From an uncultured Anaerovibrio sp. (GTDB taxonomy: Bacteria; Bacillota; Negativicutes; Selenomonadales; Selenomonadaceae): a DNA stretch of 61,365 nt. The position numbers and the translations under genes were made by a program. Below the pieces are notes generated by a model, which worked only from the letters and a program-made list of their open reading frames with translations, had not been told where the DNA came from and searched no databases. The stretch is taken from assembly GCA_934203205.1 (NCBI GenBank), contig CAKPYV010000011.1:1-61365 (forward strand). Direction: 5' to 3'. Within the stretch, counting starts at the first letter, position 1, and each line of letters starts with the position of its first letter. Of this stretch, positions 1 to 8,713 are shown piece by piece.

Positions 1-25
1 AAATACAAACTACTTTATAAGGCAA

Positions 26-64
26 AAATATGGCAGCGAGTGTGGATCACTCGCTGCCATATTT
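26..64. terminator. Bidirectional hairpin terminator
   Basis: A perfect 17-bp inverted repeat (26-42 with 48-64) closes a 5-nt loop. Read on the minus strand it ends in a short T tract, so it can terminate the small minus-strand gene at 110-373. The A/T flanks on both sides would let it work in either direction. Confidence 0.75.
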
Positions 65-75
65 GTCTACAGTCT

Positions 76-105
76 GAGGACTTCCGCCTTTTGGTGGAAG
101 TCCTC
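76..105 (-). terminator. Second hairpin downstream of the small minus-strand gene
   Basis: A 13-bp inverted repeat with one mismatch (76-88 with 93-105) and a TTTT loop sits five bases past the stop codon of the 110-373 gene. It has no T tract of its own. It is probably a 3' stabilising stem, with the 26-64 hairpin as the actual terminator. Confidence 0.45.
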
Positions 106-109
106 ACTA

Positions 110-373
110 TTATAATTCCTTTACCCAGCCACGGAAGGCACGGATAATATTGCCAGCAGGCATAGCGTCCAACTGTTCATCAGTCAGGTCTGCTGGAATC
201 ATAGGAGCCAAAGTGGCGGCAGCAGCTAAAAATTCCTCCAGAGTCATACCCCCTAGAAGTGGCTGTACAACCTCAAATGCCTCCTGTGGGCTTTTGGCAG
301 CAGAAAGTTTCTGAAGCATTTCTGGATTCTGCATAATGGCAGCACCAATCTGCATAAATTTCTCAGGTATCAT
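110..373 (-). CDS. Small protein resembling a Nif11-type leader peptide
   Basis: This gene encodes 87 residues from the ATG at 373. That start is preceded by AAGGA nine bases upstream; an in-frame TTG at 406 has no such site. The layout resembles Nif11-family leader peptides of RiPP precursors: a helical N-terminal part with the pattern NPEMLQKLSAAKSPQEAF, a GGMTLEEF stretch, then LTDEQLDAMPAG followed by a short tail (NIIRAFRGWVKEL). The tail has no Cys, Ser or Thr, so it is not a lanthipeptide-like core, and no RiPP-modifying enzyme is visible within the window. The gene stands alone with its own promoter and terminators. Family resemblance is seen in the sequence; function is unknown. It could equally be an unrelated small helical protein. 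Confidence 0.6.
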   Translation of the reverse strand: MIPEKFMQIGAAIMQNPEMLQKLSAAKSPQEAFEVVQPLLGGMTLEEFLAAAATLAPMIPADLTDEQLDAMPAGNIIRAFRGWVKEL

Positions 374-417
374 TCGATCACATTCCTTCAAAAGTATTTT
401 TTTCAATATATAAAAAC

Positions 418-446
418 ATTATAGCAAATTTGTCGCTGTTTGAAAA
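418..446 (-). promoter_or_regulatory. Promoter of the small minus-strand gene
   Basis: On the minus strand a perfect TATAAT (-10, at 423-418) lies 17 bp after a weak TTTTCA (-35, at 446-441). This is about 45 bp upstream of the ATG at 373. Confidence 0.45.
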
Positions 447-596
447 TCCTCGGCCTATATTTTTCCGCAAAGTTTGTTAAGATAGGAAAAATGGTTTAAA
501 AAGTAAAACAGAATAAAAAATGAGGTATTTTATGGTGAAATAGTGTATAATATTTGGTAGTGTGTTATTTTATATTGAAATTAAAAGGAGAACTAT

Positions 597-1592
597 ATGA
601 CTGAGAATTTGGAAAAGCTGTTAAAGGCCATTACTCACAAGCATGTTTATATACAGACGCATAATTTTCCAGATCCAGATGCCATTGCTTCGGCCTATGG
701 ACTTCAGCAGCTGTTGAAATACTTTGATGTGGAGGCTACGGTTTGTTATCAGGGAGCCATAGAGAGATTCAATACTAATTACATTATAGATAAGCTGAAT
801 ATTAAGTTCAGCAAGCTGGTGGACATAAATGAGGCTTTGCATGGAGATGACGAGGTTATTCTGGTAGACGCTCAGAAATTCAACGGCAATATTGAGGATA
901 TTACTGGGGAGGAAATAGCTAGTATAGATCATCATCCTATTTTTATCCCGGCGGAATACCGCTTTGCAGATATTCGGCCCGAGGTGGGAGCTTGTGCTTC
1001 CATGATTGCCAGTTATTTTTTTGATAATGATGTGCCTATGGACAACAAAACGGCTTTGGTATTAACCTTTGGCATCCGCAGTGATACGGCGAAGCTGTCT
1101 AGGGGTGTCAGCCAGCTGGATATGGATATGCTGAATAAACTTTTCCCTCTTTGTGACAAGGACATTATTTATTATTTGGAAAATTCAGAGCTGGAATTCA
1201 GTGATTTGCAGGCATATGCCAAGGCTATCGAAAGTATTCAGCTTTATGATGGCAATGTGGCCTTCGCCTTTGCAGGAGAGAATTGTCAGGAAGCTTTGGT
1301 GGCTTCGGTATCAGATTTTATTCTGAGTCTGCGGGAGGTTTCCTTCTGTGTGGTATATTCCAGGAAGGATAAAGGCCTGAAGTATTCCATTCGCTCTATT
1401 AATGGACTGGATGCTGGGCGGATAACAGCCAAGGCCTTGGCGGGGCTTGGTTCTGGTGGCGGACATCAGATTATGGCAGGAGGATTTGTGCCTTTTACTG
1501 GGACAGATAGCCAGCTTCAGACCTTGGTAGAAACCATTAGGGAAAATTTCCTACAGGAAGTTAGATTGGCTAAAGAAAATAAAAATCTCTAA
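597..1592 (+). CDS. DHH-family phosphoesterase (NrnA-like oligoribonuclease/pAp phosphatase)
   Basis: The 331-residue protein has the two-domain DHH/DHHA1 layout of bacterial NrnA and relatives. These Mn-dependent phosphoesterases degrade nano-RNA and/or 3'-phosphoadenosine 5'-phosphate or cyclic dinucleotide breakdown products. Seen directly: the metal-binding HNFPDPDA motif (His22, Asp26, Asp28), the DHH triad at residues 111-113, and a C-terminal glycine-rich GSGGGHQIMAGG substrate loop near residue 285. Start: ATG after AAAAGGAGA. A perfect TATAAT at 546-551 is the likely -10, with no clear -35. It is monocistronic, ahead of larA, which has its own promoter. The exact substrate cannot be read from sequence. 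Confidence 0.85.
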   Translation: MTENLEKLLKAITHKHVYIQTHNFPDPDAIASAYGLQQLLKYFDVEATVCYQGAIERFNTNYIIDKLNIKFSKLVDINEALHGDDEVILVDAQKFNGNIEDITGEEIASIDHHPIFIPAEYRFADIRPEVGACASMIASYFFDNDVPMDNKTALVLTFGIRSDTAKLSRGVSQLDMDMLNKLFPLCDKDIIYYLENSELEFSDLQAYAKAIESIQLYDGNVAFAFAGENCQEALVASVSDFILSLREVSFCVVYSRKDKGLKYSIRSINGLDAGRITAKALAGLGSGGGHQIMAGGFVPFTGTDSQLQTLVETIRENFLQEVRLAKENKNL

Positions 1593-1619
1593 ATTAATTC
1601 AAAACAATTTGTGTTTTTG

Positions 1620-1648
1620 TTGCTAAAAAAAGGAAAGAAATATATAAT
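1620..1648 (+). promoter_or_regulatory. Promoter of larA
   Basis: TTGCTA (1620-1625), a 17-bp spacer and TATAAT (1643-1648) lie about 50 bp upstream of the larA start. Confidence 0.6.
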
Positions 1649-1698
1649 GAGATAAAGTGAGCGCGAATACAATATAGTTTCTTCGTAGGAGGTTAGAG

Positions 1699-2976
1699 AT
1701 GATGAAGTTACAGATTCCTTACAACAAAATCCAAATGAATATTGAAATTCCAGATGCTAATTTTCAGGGGGTGTTGGAGAGCCATCCAGCTGATTGCGTT
1801 ATGGAGGGCACAGAGCAGGAAATTGTGGAACGGGCACTGGATAATACCATAGGTAGTCCATCTCTGGAGGAGCTGGCCAAAGATAAGAAAAATGTGGTTA
1901 TTATTTCTAGTGATCATACTAGACCTGTACCTAGTCATGTTACCATGCCTATATTGTTGAGAAGACTACGGGAAGCCAATCCGGATATAGATATTACCAT
2001 TCTTATTGCTACAGGTTTTCATCGTGCTACTACCCATGAGGAGTTGGTACAGAAATACGGCGAGAAAATAGTTAATGAGGAGAAAATCGTGGTGCATGAT
2101 TCTCAGGATGATGCAGCTATGGCAGATTTGGGCAAGCTGCCTTCCGGTGGAGCTTTGAAGATTAACAAATTGGCAGTGGAAGCAGATTTATTGATTGCTG
2201 AGGGCTTTATTGAATCACATTTTTTTGCAGGCTTCTCAGGGGGACGGAAGAGCGTATTGCCAGGTATTGCTTCTGCTACTACAGTTATGGCCAATCATTG
2301 CAGTGAATTTATTGCCAGTCCTTATGCCAGAACTGGTATCTTGAAGAATAATCCTATTCACAAGGATATGCTTTATGCGGCTCAGCAGGCAGGTTTGGCC
2401 TTTATTTTGAATGTGGTTATTAATGCAGAGAAGAAGGTTATTGCTGCTTTTGCAGGGGATAGCGAGAAGGCACATCTTACGGGATGTGAATATGTTTTGA
2501 AGATGGCAGAGGTTAAGGCCCAGCCAGCGGATATTGTGGTTACTACCAATGGAGGTTACCCTCTGGATCAGAATATCTATCAATCCGTTAAGGGAATGAC
2601 AGCTGCTGAGGCTAATTGCAAGGAAGATGGCGTTATTATTATGGTTTCTGCTTGCAATGATGGCCATGGTGGACAGTCTTTTTATGAAAATTTGCGAGAT
2701 GTAGAAAGTCCTCGTGCCTTGCTGGATCGCATAGCCAAAGTGCCACGGAATGAGACTATTCCGGATCAGTGGGAAATGCAGATTCTGGCTAGAATTTTGG
2801 ACAAATTCACAGTTATTATGGTAACGGATATGTGCAGTCCTGAGATGATCAAGGAAATGCATATGGAGCATGCTTATACCTTTGAGGATGCTTTGCAGCG
2901 TGCTTTTGAATTGAAAGGCAAGGATGCAGGGGTAGTAGTGATTCCTGACGGTGTTTCCGTGATTGTGAGACAATAG
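1699..2976 (+). CDS. larA: Nickel-dependent lactate racemase family protein LarA
   Basis: This 425-residue protein belongs to the LarA family, which uses the nickel-pincer cofactor (NPN) to racemise lactate or other 2-hydroxy acids. With the start at 1699 the residues known as catalytic or cofactor-binding in Lactobacillus LarA fall at the same numbers: His108 (GFHRATT), His174 (SHFF), the cofactor-anchoring Lys184 (GGRKSV) and His200 (NHCSEF). The DHTRPVP motif is near residue 72. An AGGAGG lies 6-9 bases before two consecutive ATGs, so either could be used. None of the cofactor-making genes larB, larC or larE is in the window, so they must be elsewhere. The substrate may not be lactate: family members act on several hydroxy acids. 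Confidence 0.88.
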   Translation: MMKLQIPYNKIQMNIEIPDANFQGVLESHPADCVMEGTEQEIVERALDNTIGSPSLEELAKDKKNVVIISSDHTRPVPSHVTMPILLRRLREANPDIDITILIATGFHRATTHEELVQKYGEKIVNEEKIVVHDSQDDAAMADLGKLPSGGALKINKLAVEADLLIAEGFIESHFFAGFSGGRKSVLPGIASATTVMANHCSEFIASPYARTGILKNNPIHKDMLYAAQQAGLAFILNVVINAEKKVIAAFAGDSEKAHLTGCEYVLKMAEVKAQPADIVVTTNGGYPLDQNIYQSVKGMTAAEANCKEDGVIIMVSACNDGHGGQSFYENLRDVESPRALLDRIAKVPRNETIPDQWEMQILARILDKFTVIMVTDMCSPEMIKEMHMEHAYTFEDALQRAFELKGKDAGVVVIPDGVSVIVRQ

Positions 2977-3035
2977 GTTTATATGCTGCTTGGTGATTCA
3001 AGTAGAAAATAAAAACATATAGCTAAAAAATCCAT

Positions 3036-3089
3036 AAAAAGTATCAAAATTTGGGAGGGTAGTATTCCTAAAATTTTGATACTTTTTTT
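3036..3089 (+). terminator. Terminator after larA
   Basis: A long inverted repeat, AAAAAGTATCAAAATTT with AAATTTTGATACTTTTT, encloses a G-rich loop and ends in a run of seven T. It separates larA from the chemotaxis operon. Confidence 0.8.
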
Positions 3090-3307
3090 GTTGCTAAAAT
3101 CCTCGATGTTAATATTAAAATAAAAATGGTTTCACAATTTTTAAAAATTTTATTTAATTAGCAGGATTTTTTTATTTATTGTTGAATATAAAATCATAGC
3201 ATGAAAATTTGGGCTTTTAGGATGATTTATTGTATAATGTAATTTATACGGAATGTACAACAATCTGTATAGGATGGAAATATAGAAAATAGATAGGGGA
3301 TGAGTAT
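3090..3307 (+). promoter_or_regulatory. AT-rich intergenic region with candidate promoter of the chemotaxis operon
   Basis: This stretch has no gene. It is very AT-rich and holds a perfect TATAAT at 3233-3238, about 70 bp before cheA. The matching -35 (TGGGCT at 3210) is poor, so an activator or UP-like AT-rich element may help. No sigma-28-type box (TAAA-N15-GCCGATAA) was seen. Confidence 0.35.
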
Positions 3308-5512
3308 GTGGCAGAACCTATGGTGGAAGTGTTTATCTACGAAACCAGACAATTTTTGGAGCAGCTAGAGCAAATATCTTTGGCTAGTGAAGAAAATGGT
3401 GGTTTCAGTGTAGATGATGTAAATGAGATTTTTCGTGCAATGCACACCATAAAGGGCTCGGCAGCCATGATGATGTTTGATGAGGTGTCAACCTTGGCAC
3501 ACTCAGTAGAGGATATATTCTACTACATCAGAGAGCTGCATCCGCAAAAGGTGGATGCAACTGCTATTACGGATATTGTGCTGAATGCAGTAGATTTTAT
3601 CCGTATAGAAATGGACAAGCTGGATGGCGGGGCTCAGCCTGATGCCAGCAGCCAGGAGCTAAGGGAGTATACGAAGAATTTTCTGCGGGAAATGAAAATT
3701 GCCAATGGCGATGATCCAGATGTGGATTTGCGTAAGGTAAAAAATGCTGGACAGCAAAAGCCAAAGCCAAAACAGTATTATATTGGTGCGGCTAAACAGC
3801 CTGAGCCTGACAAGGGAACCAATGCTGATGGCAGTCCAGAAGAGGGTGTCCATATTTTTGCAGCCACTGTGTTTTTCCAGGATGGCTGTGAAATGGAAGA
3901 AGTCCGGGCCTTTGGTGTGTTGAACAACTTAAAGGATAAGGTTATTGAGATACACAATCTGCCAGAAAAAATTCTGGAGGATGATACTGCGGCAGACACT
4001 ATCAAATCTCTGGGGTTCAGGATATTCCTTACTACCAAGCTGGATTATGAACAGATAAAAAAGGAATTGGATCAGACCATCTTCTTGGAGAAGCTGGAGC
4101 TGAAGGAGCTGAAGAGCACTGCTGAGTGTGAATACTGGCCAAGTCCGGAGACTGTTTCTATTAATGCTTTGGAGAATACAGATCCTATTAAGCCAGAACT
4201 GCCAGCTGCTTCTGGGAATGAAGCCCAGGAGGAGGCAGATGCTGCTAATCCGCCTGCTTCCAGATTGCCGGGCCAGACTTCCGGGCCTGCACCGATGCCA
4301 TCCCAGGGCAGCAACAAGCCAGTACATCATGGCGAAGGCAGTCAGATGATTAGCGTTCGGGTGGATAAGCTGGATAGGCTGATGGATTTGGTTGGTGAGC
4401 TGGTTATTGCCGAGGCCATGGTGGTACAGAATCCAGATTTGGCTGGTTTAGATCTGGATAATTTCCAAAAGGCAGCCCGCCAGCTGCACAAGATAAATGG
4501 AGAGCTGCAGGATAGCGTTATGTCTCTCCGCATGGTGCCTTTGGATGGCACATTCAAGAAGATGAACCGCATTGTCCGGGATATGACCAAGAAGCTGGGA
4601 AAAAAGGCCAGATTGGTATTGGTTGGTCAGGATACTGAGGTAGATAAAAATATTAACGAGCATATTTCTGATCCATTGATGCATATTGTCCGCAATTCCA
4701 TTGACCACGGCATTGAAATGCCAGAGGTGCGTAAGGAAGCCGGCAAAAATGAAATGGGTACTGTTGTGTTATCAGCAGAAAATGCTGGTGGCGAGGTTGT
4801 TATCAAAATCAAGGATGATGGTGGCGGCCTGAACAAGGAAAAGATTTTGGATAGAGCCAGAAAGAATGGCCTTTTGACCAGGCCAGAGGAGGAGTATACA
4901 GATGGAGAGATTTATTCCTTTATCTTTGCTCCAGGCTTCTCTACCAAGGAAAAGGTAACAGAGTTCTCAGGCCGTGGTGTTGGCATGGATGTGGTGGTTT
5001 CCAATATTAAGGCTTTGGGAGGCCATGTGTTGGTAGATAGCAACCCAGGTCAGGGCAGCATAACCACCATTCGGATTCCTTTAACCTTGGCGATTATTGA
5101 TGGTATGTCTGTTACTGTAGGCCAGTCCAGCTTTACCATACCTATCAGCAGTATCAGCCGCTCCTTTAGACCTGCTCCGGGACAGATTTTTAGAGATCCA
5201 GAGGGACAGGAAATGATTATGGTGCAGGAGAAGTGCTGTCCTGTAATTCGCCTTAATGAGTTATATAATATAGGAGATGCTGTTACAGAGCCTACGGAGG
5301 GTATAGTTATGCTTTTGGAGGCAGGAGATAGAACCTTTGGCGTCTTGGCAGACCGCTTGCTGGGAGTACAGGAAATTGTAGTTAAGCCTGTACCAGCCTA
5401 TATTAGCAAGGTAATGAATACAACAGGCATTAGTGGCTGCACCTTGTTGGGAGATGGCAGTATCAGCTTGATATTAGATCCTCAAAAGATGCACCATATG
5501 ATTTATTCCTAA
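3308..5512 (+). CDS. cheA: Chemotaxis sensor histidine kinase CheA
   Basis: CheA (734 residues) autophosphorylates under control of chemoreceptors and passes phosphate to CheY and CheB. Domain order: P1/Hpt with the phosphorylated His46 in HTIKGSAAMM; a P2-like module around residues 175-270; a proline/alanine-rich linker; the dimerisation domain (VDKLDRLMDLVGELVIAEA); the ATPase with N-box HIVRNSIDHGIE and the DDGGGLN and GRGVGMDVV loops; and a C-terminal CheW-like domain. The start is GTG at 3308 after AGGGGATG; an in-frame ATG four codons on is the alternative. It is the first gene of a tight chemotaxis operon. Length and motifs are complete. Confidence 0.95.
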   Translation: MAEPMVEVFIYETRQFLEQLEQISLASEENGGFSVDDVNEIFRAMHTIKGSAAMMMFDEVSTLAHSVEDIFYYIRELHPQKVDATAITDIVLNAVDFIRIEMDKLDGGAQPDASSQELREYTKNFLREMKIANGDDPDVDLRKVKNAGQQKPKPKQYYIGAAKQPEPDKGTNADGSPEEGVHIFAATVFFQDGCEMEEVRAFGVLNNLKDKVIEIHNLPEKILEDDTAADTIKSLGFRIFLTTKLDYEQIKKELDQTIFLEKLELKELKSTAECEYWPSPETVSINALENTDPIKPELPAASGNEAQEEADAANPPASRLPGQTSGPAPMPSQGSNKPVHHGEGSQMISVRVDKLDRLMDLVGELVIAEAMVVQNPDLAGLDLDNFQKAARQLHKINGELQDSVMSLRMVPLDGTFKKMNRIVRDMTKKLGKKARLVLVGQDTEVDKNINEHISDPLMHIVRNSIDHGIEMPEVRKEAGKNEMGTVVLSAENAGGEVVIKIKDDGGGLNKEKILDRARKNGLLTRPEEEYTDGEIYSFIFAPGFSTKEKVTEFSGRGVGMDVVVSNIKALGGHVLVDSNPGQGSITTIRIPLTLAIIDGMSVTVGQSSFTIPISSISRSFRPAPGQIFRDPEGQEMIMVQEKCCPVIRLNELYNIGDAVTEPTEGIVMLLEAGDRTFGVLADRLLGVQEIVVKPVPAYISKVMNTTGISGCTLLGDGSISLILDPQKMHHMIYS

Positions 5513-5534
5513 TTATTGGGAAGGAGGAATTTTT

Positions 5535-6062
5535 GTGGAGGATGAGAAGAATATTCTGGAAGAGGAGGATACGCTGAAAGATAAATACCTGACCTTTACT
5601 TTAGGGGATGAGGTTTATGGTATTGATATCAGTGTGGTGATAGAAATCATTGGTATCCAGAAGATTACCAGCGTGCCAGAGGTGCCAGAGTATGTAAAGG
5701 GAATTATCAATCTGCGAGGCAAGATTATCCCTGTGGTGGATATGCGGCTGAGATTTCGCCGCCAGTTCCGGGAATATACAGATAGAACCTGCATTGTGGT
5801 AGTGGAAATCCATGATGTGCTTATTGGCCTTATTGTAGATGGAGTGGCTGAGGTATTGGATATTCGGGAACAGGATGTAGTGCCGCCCCCAGATTTAAAG
5901 GCTTCTCAGAATAAATACATTCGGGGAATCGGCAAGCTGTCTTCCAATGTGGTTATGCTGCTGGATTGGGAGAAGCTGTTTTCTGGTGAGGATGAAGAAC
6001 TTTTAGGAAGTACAGCCAGCGAGGCTGAGGATGCAGTACCAGAAAACGAAGCCCAGGCTTAG
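5535..6062 (+). CDS. cheW: Chemotaxis coupling protein CheW
   Basis: This 175-residue CheW-domain protein couples receptors to CheA. The hallmark region VPEYVKGIINLRGKIIPVVDMR is present (split here as VPEYVKGIINLRG and KIIPVVD). About 20 N-terminal acidic residues and an acidic C-terminal tail extend beyond the usual ~150-residue core. It begins with GTG after AAGGAGG, 23 bp after cheA, and precedes the receptor gene, so it very probably links that receptor to CheA. Confidence 0.93.
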   Translation: MEDEKNILEEEDTLKDKYLTFTLGDEVYGIDISVVIEIIGIQKITSVPEVPEYVKGIINLRGKIIPVVDMRLRFRRQFREYTDRTCIVVVEIHDVLIGLIVDGVAEVLDIREQDVVPPPDLKASQNKYIRGIGKLSSNVVMLLDWEKLFSGEDEELLGSTASEAEDAVPENEAQA

Positions 6063-6134
6063 GAGGAAAAATGCCTCTTATAAGACTGACAGATAGGTCA
6101 GCTGAAATAACGTGGATTGAGGGGGATATATAAC

Positions 6135-7850
6135 ATGATGTTTTTTAAGAATATGAAAATCGGCACTAAGTTAATGGTTTTTATGGTCATTCTGGAGTTC
6201 TTGATAGGTGCTATTGCTTACTACGGTATATCTGTGGTTAAGGAAACTGATGCTACATATGAGGCCATTATGGGTGAAGATGTTATGGGCAGCAGTAATG
6301 CCTATGAAATGGGTATGCATTTCAATGATGCCAGAGTAAATATGCTGTTGGGACTGAATGCACAGGATCCAGCCAAGGTGCAGATGTTTACTGCTGCTAT
6401 GGAAAAGGATTTGAATCATGCGGAGGAAAATCTAAAGAATCTGCAGGAAGCTGCCCATAGTGATGCTGCTAAGGCTGCTGTTGCCAGTGTTACCAATAAT
6501 TATAATACCTTCCGTCAGGAAACTGTGGCAGCCTTGAAAGCAAAGCAGGCAGGCCAGGTGCAGAGTCCGGAGGCTCAGGCAGCAGCTTCTGCCAAGTTTG
6601 CCAAGCTGGAGGGAGATATAGCCAAGCAGGTAGAGGAAATAGCAGATATGGGTTATTCCTCAGCTCAGAGCCGTGATAAGGCTGCTACTGAGGAGATGAA
6701 TGCTGATGTGCGGAATATTATCTTGATTGCCTTGTTTTTGATGGCAGTATCCTCTGTAACAGGTTTTATGTTCAATCAGGATGTAAAGAAGCGCTTAAGT
6801 CAGCTGGGCCAGTCTGCAGATAGAATAGCTGAAGGCGATTTGGCCACTGAGGTTGTTACCAGTACCGGTGACGAGCTGGGAGATGTAGCTGCCAGCTTTG
6901 AGATTATGCGTCAGCGTGTGCATAAGGTCTTGTTAGAGATTAATCAGGGAGCAGATCAGGTAGCTGCAGGTGCTCGTAACGTATCCGATGCCAGTGTGGC
7001 TCTTTCTCAGGGGGCTTCTCAGCAGGCTGCTTCTGTAGAGCAGTTGTCTGCTTCCATTGCAGAGATTGCTTCCCAGACGGCCAGCAATGCTCAGAATGCT
7101 GAAAAGGCAAATGATTTGACTGTAGGCACCAAGGAGAAGGCTCAGCTGGGCAATGAGGAAATGCAGGAAATGCTTTCTGCTATGGAGGAGATTAATGCTT
7201 CCTCTGCAAATATTTCTAAGATTATCAAGGTTATTGACGAAATCGCTTTCCAGACCAATATTTTGGCCTTGAATGCCGCTGTAGAGGCCGCCCGGGCTGG
7301 CCAGCATGGCAAGGGCTTTGCTGTGGTGGCTGAGGAGGTTCGCAATTTGGCTGCCCGCAGTGCCAAGGCTGCCAAGGAAACTACGGATATGATTGAAGGC
7401 TCTATGGAAAAAGTAGAGACTGGCCGGGAGATTGCTCACAAGACTGCCGAGGCATTGAATGCTATTGTAGGTGATGTATCCTCTGTAGCTGATATTGTAG
7501 CCAATATTGCCAAGGCTTCCAATGAGCAGAAGCTGGCCCTGGAACAGATTAATCAGGGTGTACAGCAGGTATCTCAGGTTGTTCAGGCTAATTCTTCTAC
7601 CTCTGAAGAAGCGGCTACTGCCAGCCAGAATCTGAATCAGCAGGCAGATATTATGAGAGATAATGTAGGCAAATTCCGTCTGTCTAACGGTGGAAGCAGC
7701 TTCTATGGCGACAATAGTAATAGAGGCTCAGCTATTCAGAAACCGGATTTGACCAGTGCAGGCAGACAGCCAGCTGTTGTACCTGCTAAGCCAGGCGTAA
7801 AGCCAAAAACCATTGCCCTGACTGATGATGAGGGTTTTGGTAAATATTAA
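6135..7850 (+). CDS. Methyl-accepting chemotaxis protein
   Basis: This 571-residue transmembrane receptor starts at the ATG at 6135, nine bases after GAGGGGG (an in-frame TTG at 6117 lies inside the ribosome site and is less likely). Layout: TM1 near residues 12-35, an extracytoplasmic four-helix-bundle-like sensor region to about 190, TM2 near 195-215, a HAMP domain (KKRLSQLGQSADRIAEGDL), and the signalling domain. The tip motif EIAFQTNILALNAAVEAARA and the GKGFAVVAEEVRNLA stretch are canonical. Ligand unknown. There is no pentapeptide tether for CheR/CheB at the C terminus. Its position between cheW and cheR suggests it is the dedicated receptor of this operon. Confidence 0.93.
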   Translation: MMFFKNMKIGTKLMVFMVILEFLIGAIAYYGISVVKETDATYEAIMGEDVMGSSNAYEMGMHFNDARVNMLLGLNAQDPAKVQMFTAAMEKDLNHAEENLKNLQEAAHSDAAKAAVASVTNNYNTFRQETVAALKAKQAGQVQSPEAQAAASAKFAKLEGDIAKQVEEIADMGYSSAQSRDKAATEEMNADVRNIILIALFLMAVSSVTGFMFNQDVKKRLSQLGQSADRIAEGDLATEVVTSTGDELGDVAASFEIMRQRVHKVLLEINQGADQVAAGARNVSDASVALSQGASQQAASVEQLSASIAEIASQTASNAQNAEKANDLTVGTKEKAQLGNEEMQEMLSAMEEINASSANISKIIKVIDEIAFQTNILALNAAVEAARAGQHGKGFAVVAEEVRNLAARSAKAAKETTDMIEGSMEKVETGREIAHKTAEALNAIVGDVSSVADIVANIAKASNEQKLALEQINQGVQQVSQVVQANSSTSEEAATASQNLNQQADIMRDNVGKFRLSNGGSSFYGDNSNRGSAIQKPDLTSAGRQPAVVPAKPGVKPKTIALTDDEGFGKY

Positions 7851-7887
7851 AGTTTTTACCAAATGACTAAATAGGAGTGGTTAATGT

Positions 7888-8706
7888 ATGCAGGAAGCTT
7901 TATTCCAACAGTATGCTCAGGTGGTACAGGATAATTTTGGTATTCAGCTGCCTATAGAGAAAAAGGCTTTGCTGGAGTCAAGATTGTTTAAGCTTTTGAG
8001 TAATCATATAAATGAAGCCGGGTTTGCTGATGAAACAGATTTCCTGCATTATGTTAAGGAGGATGCCTCCGGCACAGCTATGAATCTGTTGGCGGAGGCT
8101 ATCACTACCCATCATACTTTCTTTATGAGGGAAGCGGATCATTTTAATTTCTATAGCAAGCAAGTGCTGCCTTATCTGGCCTCTACCATTAAGGATGGAG
8201 ATGTCCGGACCTGGTGTGCAGCCTGCTCCAGCGGAGAGGAATCCTATACTTTGGCTATGATTATGTCAGAGTTCTTTGCTTTGCAGGGGCCTCAGTGGGA
8301 TACTACTCTCTTGGCTACAGATTTGTCTCAGGAAGTATTGGATATAGCCCGTAAAGGAATTTATACAGACGAAGCTGTGAAAGGTCTGCCTCCGCAGTGG
8401 AAGGGGCAGTTCTTTCATAAGCTTGCTAGTGGAGATTGGCAGGTTTCACAAAATCTGCAGCATCAGGTGCTGTATCGCAGGTTTAACCTTATGAATCCGA
8501 TATTTCCTTTCAGAAAGCCGTTTCATGTTATATTTTGCCGCAATGTAATGATATATTTTGATACCGAGACTCGTGATTCCCTGGTGCGGAAATTTTATGA
8601 CTTCCTGGAACCGGGAGGTTTTCTGTTTGTGGGACACTCCGAGGTAATTGACAGACAGTCGGCTCCTTTTGAGTATGTGATGCCGTCAGTTTATCGAAAG
8701 AAGTGA
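7888..8706 (+). CDS. cheR: Chemotaxis protein methyltransferase CheR
   Basis: CheR (272 residues) methylates receptor glutamates with S-adenosylmethionine. Seen: the all-helical N-terminal domain with THHTFFMRE, the SAM-binding stretch WCAACSSGEESYTLAM, TDLSQEVLDIARKGIY, and FCRNVMIYFD near the C terminus, all typical of the family. ATG start after AGGAGTGG. It lies 7 bp before cheB, so receptor methylation and demethylation enzymes are co-expressed. Confidence 0.95.
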   Translation: MQEALFQQYAQVVQDNFGIQLPIEKKALLESRLFKLLSNHINEAGFADETDFLHYVKEDASGTAMNLLAEAITTHHTFFMREADHFNFYSKQVLPYLASTIKDGDVRTWCAACSSGEESYTLAMIMSEFFALQGPQWDTTLLATDLSQEVLDIARKGIYTDEAVKGLPPQWKGQFFHKLASGDWQVSQNLQHQVLYRRFNLMNPIFPFRKPFHVIFCRNVMIYFDTETRDSLVRKFYDFLEPGGFLFVGHSEVIDRQSAPFEYVMPSVYRKK

Positions 8707-8713
8707 GCCCGAT

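Noticed and set aside
2236..2973. Long open frame on the minus strand inside larA
   Set aside because: It is a shadow of larA: the plus-strand protein keeps all catalytic residues, while the minus-strand translation has no recognisable domain and no ribosome site.
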